47,261 bases of DNA from Candidatus Laterigemmans baculatus (GCF_010367455.1 NZ_WRPR01000137.1:1-47261), one strand, 5' to 3'; shown: positions 16,328 to 25,440, numbered from the stretch's first letter. Notes: generated by a model from the letters alone, not told the origin. Numbers and translations: made by a program.

Positions 16328-16794
16328 CAGCGGGCTCCTCCGAGCGGGGCGGAGCGGTGATGGTGGCCCCGGTGGGAAGCGTGGTGGCGGTGAGCACCAG
16401 CCGCCTTGGGGTTGTGGATCCCGATCCACCACAGCGACAGCGCCGCTCCTGGACGTCCGCAGCGGCCTCCCGGGCAGTCATCGAAACCATTGGCCGGATC
16501 GTCATCCCACGGGTAGCTGCCGTAGTAGAGGAAGCCGCGGTGGGTAGCGAAGCAGGGAGCCGCCGGGGCAGGGCCCGGGCACTGCAGGCAATCGCGCGGC
16601 GGAAGCATCTTCGGCGGCGGTGGCGGCAGGTACTCCGCCGGGAGCGCCGCGACCGGATCGGTCACGTCGGTCAGGTCGGGCTCATCGGCCGAGGCGACCG
16701 CCGGTAACCCGCCGAGCGCGGCGGCCACGATCGCCGCCCCGAAGATCCGCGTGGCTGCAAAGCTGCCACTCCATGCAAAACCCCGATGCACCAC
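16327..16794 (-). CDS. Small His-rich exported protein, coupled to the TolC-like gene
   Basis: A 155-residue protein read from GTG at 16794, chosen because AGGAG lies 7 nt upstream and because a signal peptide follows (FAATRIFGAAIVAAALGGLP, ending AVASA). The mature part has a proline run (YLPPPPPKMLPP), DCLQCPGP, the segment FLYYGSYPWDDDPANGFDDC, and a His-rich C-terminus (AHRHHASHRGHHHRS) that could bind metal. Its TGA overlaps the ATG of the next TolC-like gene by one base, strong evidence that the frame is translated. No family is recognised; a metal-binding role is inferred from context. Confidence 0.7.
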   Translation of the reverse strand: MVHRGFAWSGSFAATRIFGAAIVAAALGGLPAVASADEPDLTDVTDPVAALPAEYLPPPPPKMLPPRDCLQCPGPAPAAPCFATHRGFLYYGSYPWDDDPANGFDDCPGGRCGRPGAALSLWWIGIHNPKAAGAHRHHASHRGHHHRSAPLGGAR

Positions 16795-17043
16795 GCCCGA
16801 ACTCCTCTTCGCCGTGTGGGATCGATCGGCGTCCCTGTCCGCTCCCGCGGCCCGATCGAGTTTGCGGGACCCGCTCCTCTGGCGGGGCCCCTGGGTCATT
16901 CACTCTTTCGGACCCTCAGGTTCGGCAGCCGACCGTTTCCGGCGAAATCCGCGGGGCGCCGCCGCTGGAGGCGGCACAGCCCGGATAACCGGCAAATCTT
17001 GCCGTGGCGGCTCCGACCTCCCAGATCTGTCGCCGTCCAGGCT

Positions 17044-18759
17044 TCACTCGGGCCTGGCATTCCCCGTTGGCAGTGGGCAGCCGACCTCGCGGTCGATCCG
17101 GGCCAAGGTCGCCGCCAGCGACGCTTCCATCCGTGCGACCTGCACCTGGTAGACGAGCAGCTCCTGGTAGATGTCGATCAGATTGAAAAAGTCGGTCTGC
17201 TGGCCCCGGTAATCGGCCGTCGCCAGCTGCAGCGTTCGCTCGGTTCGCGGAATGATCCGCGTGCGATAAAGTTCGAGCTGCTGAAACAGCCCTTCCGCTT
17301 CAGCCAACAACCGACGGATCCTCCCATAGATCGCATCCTCTTCGGCTTCCCGCATCCGCACCGTGGCCGCTCGGTTGGCCGCCGCTTCACGCACCCCCGC
17401 GTCGATCTTCTCCCGCCACACCGGCAGCGTCACGCCGAGCGTGAAGCTGAGGTTGTCGTGGCCATTGGCGACCCCGCTCAGCGCATCATCCTCGGTCACC
17501 GCCGACCAACCGACGCCGAGCTGCAGATCGGGGTATCGCTGCAGGCAGGCCAGTCGCACCCGTTCGCGATCCCGGGCAATCTGCCACGCCAACTCCCGCA
17601 GCTCCGGATTGCAGGCCAGCGCGGCATCGACCAACTGGTTAAGCTCCCCGGCACTTTCCGGCAGATTCAGCTCCCGCACCGGCTCTGGCGCTAGCTCCAG
17701 CGGACGCTGCAGCAGCGCGGCCAGGTCCGCCTGAGCCGCCTCCCGTTGGCGGCGAAGCCGAATCAACTCGTCCTCGAGCCGCTCTCCTTCCAGCTCCGCT
17801 CGCAGCACGTCCTGCTGCGCTCCGCCGGTGCGGTAGCGAGTCTCGGCCAGCGTCACCAGATCGGCGACCAGCGCGCGATTGTCTTCGACCACCGCGATCG
17901 CTTCGGTGGCGTACCACAATTCGGCGTAAGCCAACCGCACCGACTCGACGATCTCCCGCTCGGCCTGCTCCAACTCCGCCTGAGCGATCCCCACTTCGCG
18001 ATTGGCGATCGCCCCACGGGCTCGCAACTTTTCCGGCCACGGGACTTGTTGCTGGAGTGCCATCTGATGGGCGATTCGGCCGCCGGCTGTTTGCAACGCC
18101 TGGTCTTCGATCGGCCAGAAGGTGTTGTTCCACATCGGATCGGGCAGCGCCACCGCCTGCGGAATCCGCTCCGCGGCGGCAGCGACTCGCAGTCGAGCCG
18201 AAACGAGCCGCGGATGGGACCGCAGCGCCTCGGCGATGAAGTACTCGACGGGTTGCGGTGTGGGAGCATCCTGCGGAGCAGTGGGAACCGGGGCGGGCTC
18301 CAGTCCATTCCGCTCCTCAGCGTCCGATCCCTCAGCATTGCCGCCCGGTAGTGCGTCTGACGGAGACTGGTCGAAAACGACCTGCTTGGCCTCGACGACG
18401 TGGCCGACCGGAGCGACCCGAACGTCGGGCAGAAGGCTCGATTCGGAAGAGTCAGCCCGGTTACTCGGCTGCTCGAAGGAAGGCCGCTTGTCCAGCACTG
18501 CGTGCGTCTCTGCGGTCGTGTGGCTCCTCTGGCTTGCGTGGCGGACCGCGAGGGGGACTGTTTTCGGAGCACCAGGAGCGACGCACCCGCCAGCTACGGC
18601 GGCAGCCCCCATCAGGTAGAGGGAAATTCGCAGTCGGAGTCTGCGGTCAGTGGCCGCATGCGGGCCACTCAGCTGCGGGCCACTCAGCTGCGGGCCACTC
18701 AGCTGCGGGCCACTCAGCTGCGGGCCACTCAGCTGCGGGCGACGGAGGGTCGTTTTCAT
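17044..18759 (-). CDS. TolC-family outer-membrane efflux lipoprotein (first)
   Basis: A 571-residue outer-membrane factor, the first gene of the cluster. After the start comes a segment of five PQLSG repeats, then [19 protein letters not shown], a lipoprotein signal. The OEP fold follows: [20 protein letters not shown], the hairpin [17 protein letters not shown] typical of the CusC/CzcC side of the family, and a second repeat from [19 protein letters not shown]. The repeats before the signal peptide are odd; no usable start codon lies between them and the signal, so they seem to be translated. No good ribosome binding site is seen near the ATG. It ends about 250 nt before the next gene. Confidence 0.88.
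   Translation of the reverse strand: MKTTLRRPQLSGPQLSGPQLSGPQLSGPQLSGPHAATDRRLRLRISLYLMGAAAVAGGCVAPGAPKTVPLAVRHASQRSHTTAETHAVLDKRPSFEQPSNRADSSESSLLPDVRVAPVGHVVEAKQVVFDQSPSDALPGGNAEGSDAEERNGLEPAPVPTAPQDAPTPQPVEYFIAEALRSHPRLVSARLRVAAAAERIPQAVALPDPMWNNTFWPIEDQALQTAGGRIAHQMALQQQVPWPEKLRARGAIANREVGIAQAELEQAEREIVESVRLAYAELWYATEAIAVVEDNRALVADLVTLAETRYRTGGAQQDVLRAELEGERLEDELIRLRRQREAAQADLAALLQRPLELAPEPVRELNLPESAGELNQLVDAALACNPELRELAWQIARDRERVRLACLQRYPDLQLGVGWSAVTEDDALSGVANGHDNLSFTLGVTLPVWREKIDAGVREAAANRAATVRMREAEEDAIYGRIRRLLAEAEGLFQQLELYRTRIIPRTERTLQLATADYRGQQTDFFNLIDIYQELLVYQVQVARMEASLAATLARIDREVGCPLPTGNARPE
18664..18738. repeat. 15-bp tandem repeat, five copies, in frame
   Basis: Five identical units gccactcagctgcgg, read on the minus strand as PQLSG five times at the N-terminus of the first TolC-like protein. 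Confidence 0.95.
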
Positions 18760-18923
18760 GTTCAGATTCGCACCTGCTGTGACCAGCACTCCGGAGCGAC
18801 GACCGATCGGATCGAGCCGGTGGCAATGGCAACCGACGCCGCTGAATTTTTCCCAACCTTCTCTTCGGGCAGGTGTAACTGCCATCTCCCGGAAAACCGC
18901 CGCCGCCCGCAGAGCTTCGCTGA

Positions 18924-19958
18924 CCGGACGCAGCCAGACAGTCTCGTGCCCGCAACTGGGACTATCGCTACACTTGGCTTCGCGACTCGGGTTTGATGCT
19001 CGACGTCCTGCAGCAGCTCGGCTACCACGACGAGTCGATGCAATTCATCTCCTGGCTGGAGCGGTTGTGGGGAGCAGGCGAAGACGGCTTGCAAATCATG
19101 TACAGCGTCGACGGCCGTCCCACGCCTGAGGAAAGGGTGCTGGATCACCTGGAAGGCTATCGCAGCTCCCGTCCGGTGAGGATCGGCAATGCCGCCGCCG
19201 GTCAGACGCAGCGAGATGCGGAAGGTCACGCCCTCGCCGCGGTCGTCCTGTGTCTGGAACGCCTCCCGCGCCCCGTCCGCCCTCAGCTCTGGAACCTCCT
19301 CCGGGAACTGGCCGACTGTGCCGCTCGCGGGTGGAGAGAGCCAGATCACGGGCCTTGGGAACTGCGTGGCGAGCCGCGGCATTTCCTGTACTCCAAGCTG
19401 TACTGCTGGGTCGCGCTCGATCGGGCCCTGCAACTAGCCGAAGACGCAGGGCTCGAGGGAAATCTTAAAGTGTGGCGGCGCGAACGAGAGCAGATTCGAG
19501 AGGCGATCGTCGCCGAGGGTTACTGCGAGAGCGTCGGCGCCTACACCCAGTCCTTTGGAAGCACGACGGTGGACGCGAGCGCGTTGACGATGTCGCTGGT
19601 GGGCTTCCTGCCTGCGACCGATCCTCGGTTCCTCTCGACCGTGGAGCAGGTTCGCAGGCAACTCGGCCACCATGGCCTTCTCTACCGCTACCTCAACGAC
19701 GACGGGCTGCCGGGCCGCGAGGGGTGCTTCACCCTGTGCAGCTTTTGGCTGGTCGGCAATCTGGCGCAAGCCGGGCGAGTGGAGGAAGCCAAAGAGCTGT
19801 TCGAACATATTTGCGGTTACGCAAATGATCTCGGACTCCTCGCCGAGGAAATCGATCCTGACAGCGGGGAACTGCTCGGGAACTTTCCTCAAGGATTCAC
19901 CCACTTGGGCCTCATCCGCGCGGCACTCCATATCGCCGAGGCTGAGCGAGCCTCGTAA
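18924..19958 (+). pseudogene. GH15 glycosidase lacking its N-terminal domain
   Basis: The frame is open from 18924. Recognisable GH15 sequence begins with [20 protein letters not shown], the first helix of the (alpha/alpha)6 barrel in bacterial GH15 glucoamylase/trehalase enzymes. The rest is well kept: PWELRGEPRHFLYSKLYCWV holds the probable general acid Glu, and EEIDPDSGELLGNFPQGFTH the general base region. Whole enzymes have some 200 more residues in front, including a beta-sandwich; none is found here and a stop lies at 18921. Translation could only begin at TTG 18993 or ATG 18996, inside the motif and without a ribosome binding site. A 5'-truncated remnant is most likely; a free-standing catalytic domain is less likely. 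Confidence 0.75.
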
Positions 19959-20023
19959 AGCGGTCTCCACGACACGCTGCACTCTCAACCGGCCCTTTCT
20001 CGTAGCTCGGCCCGTTTCTCGCT

Positions 20024-21784
20024 CTACCGGATCGGGATTTTGCGGAGCGGCAGCGGAGCGGCGGTGCGGGTGGTTTCGCTGGCCTCCAGTCGTGGATCGT
20101 GCCGCGGCAGTTCGTTGCGGACGAAGAACCGGGTGTGCTCATCGCAGGCCAGTTGCAGTTTGGGCTCTTCGCTCTCGACGGTGACCCGGAAGATCCGGCC
20201 TCCCGCGTCGGCGGCGCGGATCGTCACCCGCTCGGCGAACGTTTCACCAGCCGCCAGCTCGTCGAGCGGCTGAAAAAAGATCTGCCCCGCTTCGATGCTG
20301 GCGCTGCCGGTGACGTCGACCAGCTCGGTCCCTGCGTCGCAGAGGGCGGAGATGTACACGCGGCGGGCCGCGGCGGTACCGCGATTGGTTACCCGAATTT
20401 CGATCTCCACTTCCGAGCCGACTGCACGCGGCCCCGGCGGATCGATCACTTGCAGTTGCAGATCGGCGGACGCTTCGACCTGCGTGTGAACCTCGGCCGC
20501 CGCCTGCAGCCCCTCGGCATTCACCGCTTGCACGGTCGCTCGATGATTTCCCGGACGGCTCAGCTCGCAGCCGATCCGGAACGCCTCTTCGCTCCCCGCC
20601 GCGATGCTGGCGATGGTCCACTGCAACCCCGCGGGCAACTCCTGGGGATCGGCCGCACCCGACTCGACTCGGCCGATGTACTTGGCTCCGGGGGGCAGCA
20701 TGAATTGCATCCGAACGTCTTTGGCCACCGCGTCCCCGGTATTGCGAACGCGGACTTCGTAGGTCGCTCGGGAGCCGGCGTACTCGAAGGCGGGCCCCTG
20801 GACGTGGACCCCCAACTCGCCCCGCCGGACCCAGTAGCGGGTGGACGTTTCGGCGGAGAGGCCCGGATCGGCGACCACGACCGCCCGGAGCTGCTGAGGA
20901 CCGCCGCGAGGCGTGGGGAGAGCGACGTCGACGATCCGCTGGTCGCCGGCGGCGATGCGGTCGATCCGCTCGGTTCCCACCTTCGCGTCGCCAGAGAACA
21001 ATTCGAGGCGGACGTTTTGGGCTTCGCCGGTCCCTGGATTGGCCACCGTGATCGTCCATCGTGCCGGCTCGCCCGAGACGACTTCACGAGTGCCTTCGAG
21101 ACGGAGCTCGAGCTTGGGTTCTTTGACAGCGATCTTGGTCGCCGAGCTGCTCGGGCGGACCGAAACATCCACCCCCAAGTCAAACGCGCGACCGGCGCGG
21201 GGCACGAGCATCAGCGTCAGCGTCTGCACGCCGCGGGCGGCAAGCCGCTCGACGCGCCACACCAGCTGCCCGCTCCCATCGTCGGCTGCCGCTTGCCCTT
21301 CGATGGCTCCCGCCGTCGCCGCCTGCTGATTCAGCTCCACCCAACTCGGAATCTGGACGCGGACGCTGACCTGGCCGGCGGCGAACTCACTCTGGTTCGC
21401 CAAGGTGATTTGGTATTCGGCCGGCTTGCCCACGACCAGCGTGTCGGGTCCCTCGGTGTGGACGCGGAGCGAGGGCACGTCGCTGCCAAAGCGGACGCCG
21501 TGCGGCATCTCGACCGCTGGTACCGCCGCGGATCCGCTGGCCTCACCGGCGTCATAGGCCCCACCGGCGTTATAAGCTTCTGCGTCTTCGCTGGACTCTG
21601 CGGCCGGCTGCGTCACCGCGGCTGGACCGTCGAGCGGTCGAAGCGAAACCTCCGCGAGCGGGACATCGGCTGGTGGAGCACCAGCGGCAGAGAGCCCTCC
21701 CACACCGGCCAGCCCAATGATCCAAGCCAGCCCAATGCTCCAAGCCAGCCCGAGCAGCCCGAGACGATAGCACGTGCGACGCAT
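20024..21784 (-). CDS. Exported DUF11/CARDB-repeat protein
   Basis: A 586-residue exported protein. It starts at ATG 21784 with a hydrophobic segment (LGLLGLAWSIGLAWIIGLAG) that fits a signal peptide or anchor, then an acidic Ala/Glu linker. Four to five Ig-like domains of about 105 residues follow, each opening with a line such as GKPAEYQITLANQS, GEPARWTITVANPG, GSRATYEVRVRNTGD or GSEVEIEIRVTNRG. These are the DUF11/CARDB pattern seen in cell-surface proteins of planctomycetes and in OmcB-like proteins. It probably serves in the envelope or outside the cell. Two 18-bp direct repeats (21711-21746) encode LAWxIG in the signal region. Confidence 0.82.
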   Translation of the reverse strand: MRRTCYRLGLLGLAWSIGLAWIIGLAGVGGLSAAGAPPADVPLAEVSLRPLDGPAAVTQPAAESSEDAEAYNAGGAYDAGEASGSAAVPAVEMPHGVRFGSDVPSLRVHTEGPDTLVVGKPAEYQITLANQSEFAAGQVSVRVQIPSWVELNQQAATAGAIEGQAAADDGSGQLVWRVERLAARGVQTLTLMLVPRAGRAFDLGVDVSVRPSSSATKIAVKEPKLELRLEGTREVVSGEPARWTITVANPGTGEAQNVRLELFSGDAKVGTERIDRIAAGDQRIVDVALPTPRGGPQQLRAVVVADPGLSAETSTRYWVRRGELGVHVQGPAFEYAGSRATYEVRVRNTGDAVAKDVRMQFMLPPGAKYIGRVESGAADPQELPAGLQWTIASIAAGSEEAFRIGCELSRPGNHRATVQAVNAEGLQAAAEVHTQVEASADLQLQVIDPPGPRAVGSEVEIEIRVTNRGTAAARRVYISALCDAGTELVDVTGSASIEAGQIFFQPLDELAAGETFAERVTIRAADAGGRIFRVTVESEEPKLQLACDEHTRFFVRNELPRHDPRLEASETTRTAAPLPLRKIPIR

Positions 21785-21852
21785 GGAAGTACCGCCAGAG
21801 ACGAGAGAGCCGGTGAAGGGAGAACGATCTCGACTGCGATCCCCGGCCGCGA

Positions 21853-21892
21853 CACGAAAACGCTGCGGAGCGAACCTCCGCAGCGTTTCGTG
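21853..21892 (-). terminator. Hairpin terminator after the MORN-type gene
   Basis: A long near-perfect hairpin, ACGAAAACGCTGCGGA against TCCGCAGCGTTTCGT, lies 20 nt past the stop codon of the MORN-type gene and before the DUF11 gene on the same strand. It has an AT-rich stem base but no long T-run. Confidence 0.6.
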
Positions 21893-21911
21893 AAGAAGCG
21901 GTTCGGGAGTC

Positions 21912-23312
21912 TTAGAGCTTGCTTCCGGAGAAGCCGCGAGCTCCCTTGAAGGACGTCCGCGCCTTGGGCGGCTCGACCGACTCATTGGCATCGACGTCGG
22001 CGGCGACGGTGTTCTGCTGGCCGTCGAAGTCGGACTTGTGGTGCAGCATGCCGTTGGGTTTCCAGTAGGCCCACGAGCCGACCGGTTCCCCTTCCTCGTA
22101 CTGCCCCTTTTCCGATTTCTGGCCGTTCTCGAACCACCACGACCATTCGCCGTGGGCTTTGCCGTGCTTATAGTTGCCGCTCACGCGGATCTGGCTGTTG
22201 GGATACCACCAGGTGAACTGGCCTTCGGGCTGGTTGTTCTGGTAGGTCCCTTCGTACTCTTTCTGGCCATTGGAGTGCCAGGAAATCCACCGCCCATGGC
22301 GATCGTCTTGGCCGATGGTGGAGTAGCTTGCCGGGCGGGTGTTCCACCAATCGTCCGCTTGTTCGACGACCTGTTTGGCAAACAGGTACATGCCTTCGGA
22401 CTGCTTCTGGCCGTTGTTGCCGTTGGTCACCTTGGGAGCCAGCTTGCGACCCTCTTGGTAGACATCATCGGCGATCACTTTGGAGCTTTGGTCCCAGGCG
22501 ATCAGCTTGCCGTCGATGACTCCCTTGCGGTAGTCGATCTGCCGCGCCTTTTTGCCCGAAGCGTAGTTCCAGATCGCCAGACCATCGCGTTGGCCGTCGA
22601 CGAAGGAGATCTCACTCACGACCCGCTTCTGGCTGTCGACGATGATCCACTTCCCGTGCAGTTGGCCTTCCTTGAAGGACGCCTGCGAGGTGAAGGGGCC
22701 TTGGAATTCGTTGTACGGACGGGTGGCGAAGAGCTCGGCGTCGCGAGCGTTCAAAATCCGCGTCCACGTCCCGTGCCGCTGGCCGTTCTGGAACTCGCCC
22801 GAAGCGATTTCCACGCCCTGGGGGTCCCACATCTTCCACTCGCCGTGGAGGATGTAGTTGCCTACCGAGTCGAGGGTCATCTCGCGACGGATCTTGACTT
22901 TGCCGTCCGGATAGCGTTCCTGGACGACTTCGACCGGACCGGCCGCTTCGCCGATCGGACGGCCGGTTGCGGTCACGGCGCGGCCGGTTTCACCGAGCGG
23001 GCGGGCCCCTTCGTCAACGGGACGGGCCCCTTCGCCAACGGGGCGGGCGTTCTGGCGGTCCAGCACGCTCAGCGGAGCGGCCGGTTGCTGGTCCGAGAGG
23101 GCAGCCCCGACCGCCGCCTCGGAGTCATCGATGATGATTTCGGCTTCACCGAACGAAGCCGCGGCGTCGTCTTCCGCAGCGGGCGGATCGAGCAGGGGAG
23201 CCGGGGCGTTGAGCAAGCTAATGCGGTACGGCTCCTGGGCGTTGGCCAGCCCGCCGAGGGCGGCCAACCCCATCACCAGTGCCATTCGAGAGCGAGTCGA
23301 TCGCTGGATCAT
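21912..23312 (-). CDS. Exported MORN-repeat (YwqK-like) protein
   Basis: A 466-residue protein with a signal peptide (MIQRSTRSRMALVMGLAALG, ending ANAQ) and AAGGAA 7 nt before the ATG. Residues 15-130 are acidic and low-complexity, with the short repeats ARPVGEGARPVDEGARPLGE. From about residue 135 on, MORN-like units repeat: GEWKMWDPQGVEIASGEFQN, GRWISWHSNGQKEYEGTYQN, GQFTWWYPNSQIRVSGNYKH, GEWSWWFENGQKSEKGQYEE. This W-x-x-W...NG pattern is that of the YwqK family, often labelled antitoxin although that role is not shown for exported forms. Probably envelope-associated; exact function unknown. Confidence 0.85.
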   Translation of the reverse strand: MIQRSTRSRMALVMGLAALGGLANAQEPYRISLLNAPAPLLDPPAAEDDAAASFGEAEIIIDDSEAAVGAALSDQQPAAPLSVLDRQNARPVGEGARPVDEGARPLGETGRAVTATGRPIGEAAGPVEVVQERYPDGKVKIRREMTLDSVGNYILHGEWKMWDPQGVEIASGEFQNGQRHGTWTRILNARDAELFATRPYNEFQGPFTSQASFKEGQLHGKWIIVDSQKRVVSEISFVDGQRDGLAIWNYASGKKARQIDYRKGVIDGKLIAWDQSSKVIADDVYQEGRKLAPKVTNGNNGQKQSEGMYLFAKQVVEQADDWWNTRPASYSTIGQDDRHGRWISWHSNGQKEYEGTYQNNQPEGQFTWWYPNSQIRVSGNYKHGKAHGEWSWWFENGQKSEKGQYEEGEPVGSWAYWKPNGMLHHKSDFDGQQNTVAADVDANESVEPPKARTSFKGARGFSGSKL

Positions 23313-23635
23313 ATGTGAATTCCTTTTCGAGAAATCGGGTCCGTCGATGCCGGGGTCTGTGCTGGACGAAAATGCGTCGGCGTCACAGCGGCGAGCCGAC
23401 CCGTCCACCACAACTCCCCAGACTGCGCTGGCAGCCCAGCGGGAAAGTCGACCGACGGAGCCTGGCTCTCTTCTTTTCGGCTGCCGAAGCGATTAGCTCC
23501 GCTAACCACTTCACAGCCGTCAGAATCCTCACCCCCGGACCTCTTCGGTCGTCCGGAGATCGCGGCACTGAGCTACGACGCTAGGACCCTCACGGGCCAC
23601 TCGGAGACAGCATCGGCAGATCCAGCGGCCGAGAC
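23313..23635. other. Gene-free gap with a short hairpin
   Basis: About 320 nt between two minus-strand genes. The only structure seen is a short hairpin CCGGAC...GTCCGG at 23535-23556, which might end the upstream small gene. No convincing promoter or gene was found. Confidence 0.5.
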
Positions 23636-23917
23636 TTACGATTTCTGCCGACGTTTGTTCTCCACCAGATCGACGACCGCCTCCTCCCCTTCCGGGTAGG
23701 TATGATCGGGAGCCTCGACTTCCGGCGAGGGCGCTTTGGCCGCTTCGCTCGCCAGCCGATCGGCCGCCTCGGTATCGGCGTTATGGGCGCCGCGCTCGAC
23801 CAATTTCTCCAGCGGCACCGAGGGCTTTTGCTTCGGCTCCTGCGGTGCATTCTGTCCCTGCGGTGCATTCTGGCCCTGCGGTGCAGTGCGGCCCTGCGGC
23901 TCATCGGAATTCGTCAT
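23636..23917 (-). CDS. Small repeat-containing hydrophilic protein
   Basis: A 93-residue soluble protein. Residues 10-26 are made of the repeat APQGQN, encoded by three 18-bp DNA units at 23840-23893. The rest (PSVPLEKLVERGAHNADTEA, AADRLASEAAKAPSPEV) is charged and probably partly disordered. GGGGAG lies 9 nt before the ATG at 23917. No family recognised. Confidence 0.55.
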   Translation of the reverse strand: MTNSDEPQGRTAPQGQNAPQGQNAPQEPKQKPSVPLEKLVERGAHNADTEAADRLASEAAKAPSPEVEAPDHTYPEGEEAVVDLVENKRRQKS

Positions 23918-23987
23918 CAGCGCATCTCCCCATCGCGAGTAAGGTCTCCGCTCTTACTCCTGGCGACGACGCAAACCCTGTTCCGGG

Positions 23988-24212
23988 GCCCATAGTCGCC
24001 TTTCGCTCCGCGAAAGTAGCGGGTCTCGATGAGCCGACGGCGCTAGCCGCGGGTTTCGATGCGCCGACGGCGCTAGCCGCGGGTTCGGTGGGCCGCTGAG
24101 CGGTTCGAACCTGGACTTCGACGCCTCCGCAGCGCCATGTCTTCCCACGGCGTGACGCGGATTGGGCCCGAGGCTAGCGCCTACGGCTCAATAGCGAAAG
24201 GCGACTATGGGC
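23988..24212. mobile_element. MITE-like element with 20-bp terminal inverted repeats, copy A
   Basis: The left end gcccatagtcgcctttcgct (23988-24007) and the right end agcgaaaggcgactatgggc (24193-24212) are perfect inverted repeats. Inside are a 30-bp tandem duplication (24021-24050 and 24051-24080, containing gccgacggcgctagccgcgg) and its inverted partner ggctagcgcctacggctca near the right end. The length is 225 bp and there is no coding capacity. The right end lies 6 nt past the xerC stop codon. A second copy with the same 16-bp termini is at 30042-30195. Mobility is inferred from structure only; no target duplication was identified. Confidence 0.65.
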
Positions 24213-24218
24213 AGCTTT

Positions 24219-25118
24219 TCAGAGCGCCCGGGGGTGGGCTTGCTCGTAGATCGCGCGGAGGTTGGCGGCGCTGACGTGCGTGTAGATCTGAGTCGTCGCT
24301 AGACTCTTGTGGCCGAGCAATTCTTGAACGCTGCGGATGTCGGCGCCGCGATCGAGCAGGTGCGTGGCGAACGAATGCCGCAGCGTGTGAGGGCTGGTGC
24401 GGCTGTCGAGGCCGGCGGTTTGGATATGTTTTTCGAGCAACCGGCCGACGCTGCGAGTCGTCAACCGTTTGCCGAACCGGTTGGTGAAGACCGGCGCCTG
24501 GCGGGTCCCTTCGAGCGCCGGGTGGCGGAGCCGGACTTGAGCGTACTCGCGGATCGCGGCCAGCGCGAAGGAACCGAGCGGGCTGATCCGTTCCTTCCTC
24601 CCCTTACCGCGGACGTGGACGATCTGCTCGTCGAAGTCAATGTCTTCGTCGTTGATCCCGACCAGTTCGCTGACCCGCAAGCCGGCCGAATACATCGTTT
24701 CGAGGAGTGCTCGATCGCGGAGTCCTTGAGGATCGCGTGCCGGCGGAGCCTGCAGCAACCGTCCCACTTCCTCGCTGCTGAGCACGTGCGGCAGCTTGCG
24801 ATGTCGACGGGGATTGCGGAGCGGCTTGGCCGGGTTTCCAGTCGCAATTCCCTGCCGCTGGGCGTAGCGATAGAAGCTGCGGAGCGAGGCGAGTTTGCGG
24901 GAGATGGTCGTCCGCGCGTAGCCTGCTTCTTGCAGCGCCGCCTGAAAACTCCGCAGGTCCTGCGGGGCGAGCGACTCCGGCGTCGGACAGCTCCCCCGCT
25001 CGTGCTCGAAATAGTCGACCAATCCCATCAGGTCTTCGCGATACGCTTTGATCGTCAGCTCCGACGCATTGCGTTCGGCGGCGAGGTAGCGGAGGAATTG
25101 ACCGATGGAGCGGCGCAC
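24219..25118 (-). CDS. xerC: XerC/XerD-type tyrosine recombinase
   Basis: A 299-residue recombinase that resolves chromosome dimers in this family by strand exchange at dif. Residues 5-90 are the SAM-like DNA-binding domain ([20 protein letters not shown]). The catalytic domain has all six residues: Arg148 in GLRVSE, Lys172 in GKGRKER, His244 and Arg247 in PHTLRHSF, His270 in LLGHKS and the nucleophile Tyr279 in TTQIYTH. Length and order are those of chromosomal Xer proteins, not of phage integrases, and no phage genes are near. XerC versus XerD cannot be decided from sequence alone. The start is GTG at 25118, 23 nt after the preceding small gene, implying an operon. Confidence 0.92.
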   Translation of the reverse strand: MRRSIGQFLRYLAAERNASELTIKAYREDLMGLVDYFEHERGSCPTPESLAPQDLRSFQAALQEAGYARTTISRKLASLRSFYRYAQRQGIATGNPAKPLRNPRRHRKLPHVLSSEEVGRLLQAPPARDPQGLRDRALLETMYSAGLRVSELVGINDEDIDFDEQIVHVRGKGRKERISPLGSFALAAIREYAQVRLRHPALEGTRQAPVFTNRFGKRLTTRSVGRLLEKHIQTAGLDSRTSPHTLRHSFATHLLDRGADIRSVQELLGHKSLATTQIYTHVSAANLRAIYEQAHPRAL

Positions 25119-25141
25119 GAAACGGCTCAGGTTTGAGGTGG

Positions 25142-25381
25142 TTAGCGGTCGCGGAGGGTCGCTTCGATCCGGCTGGGGAGCTGGGGAGCCACCGGCTCGC
25201 GGGCCGCTTCGCGAATCTTGCGGCTCAGGACGGCGGCGTCGTACCAGGTGAAATCGAGTTCCGGATCGGCGGCAAAGCGTCCCAACGTCCGCAACGTCTC
25301 GGTCCGATTCTGATCGTCGAAGAGGAACAGGAACCGCTCCTCGCCTTTGACCAACGCCAGCACGTTGATTTCCTTATCCAT
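25142..25381 (-). CDS. Small conserved-looking protein upstream of xerC
   Basis: A 79-residue soluble protein ([20 protein letters not shown], then [20 protein letters not shown] and a mixed alpha/beta tail). It begins as a two-strand beta hairpin followed by a helix. It is read just ahead of xerC on the same strand with 23 nt between. AGGG lies close to the ATG at 25381. I do not recognise a named family. Confidence 0.65.
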   Translation of the reverse strand: MDKEINVLALVKGEERFLFLFDDQNRTETLRTLGRFAADPELDFTWYDAAVLSRKIREAAREPVAPQLPSRIEATLRDR

Positions 25382-25440
25382 CCCTGTCTCGCCCGGTTAG
25401 CAGAATCGCACGTCCCAGCGGGCAGCCTTGCCCGACCACG

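Noticed and set aside
18880-18960. Attachment-site copy of the tRNA-Lys 3' end
   Set aside because: I compared the sequence near the GH15 break with the tRNA 3' end and found no meaningful match.
20099-21949. A 616-codon open frame on the plus strand
   Set aside because: It runs opposite the DUF11 protein, whose repeated Ig-like domains and signal peptide are convincing; the plus-strand translation is compositionally odd.
22038-23318. A 426-codon open frame on the plus strand
   Set aside because: It mirrors the MORN-type gene; the Trp/Gly repeat pattern is only meaningful on the minus strand.
24219-25118. Phage or island integrase
   Set aside because: Length, domain order and the co-transcribed small gene fit a chromosomal Xer recombinase; no phage, att or cargo genes adjoin it.
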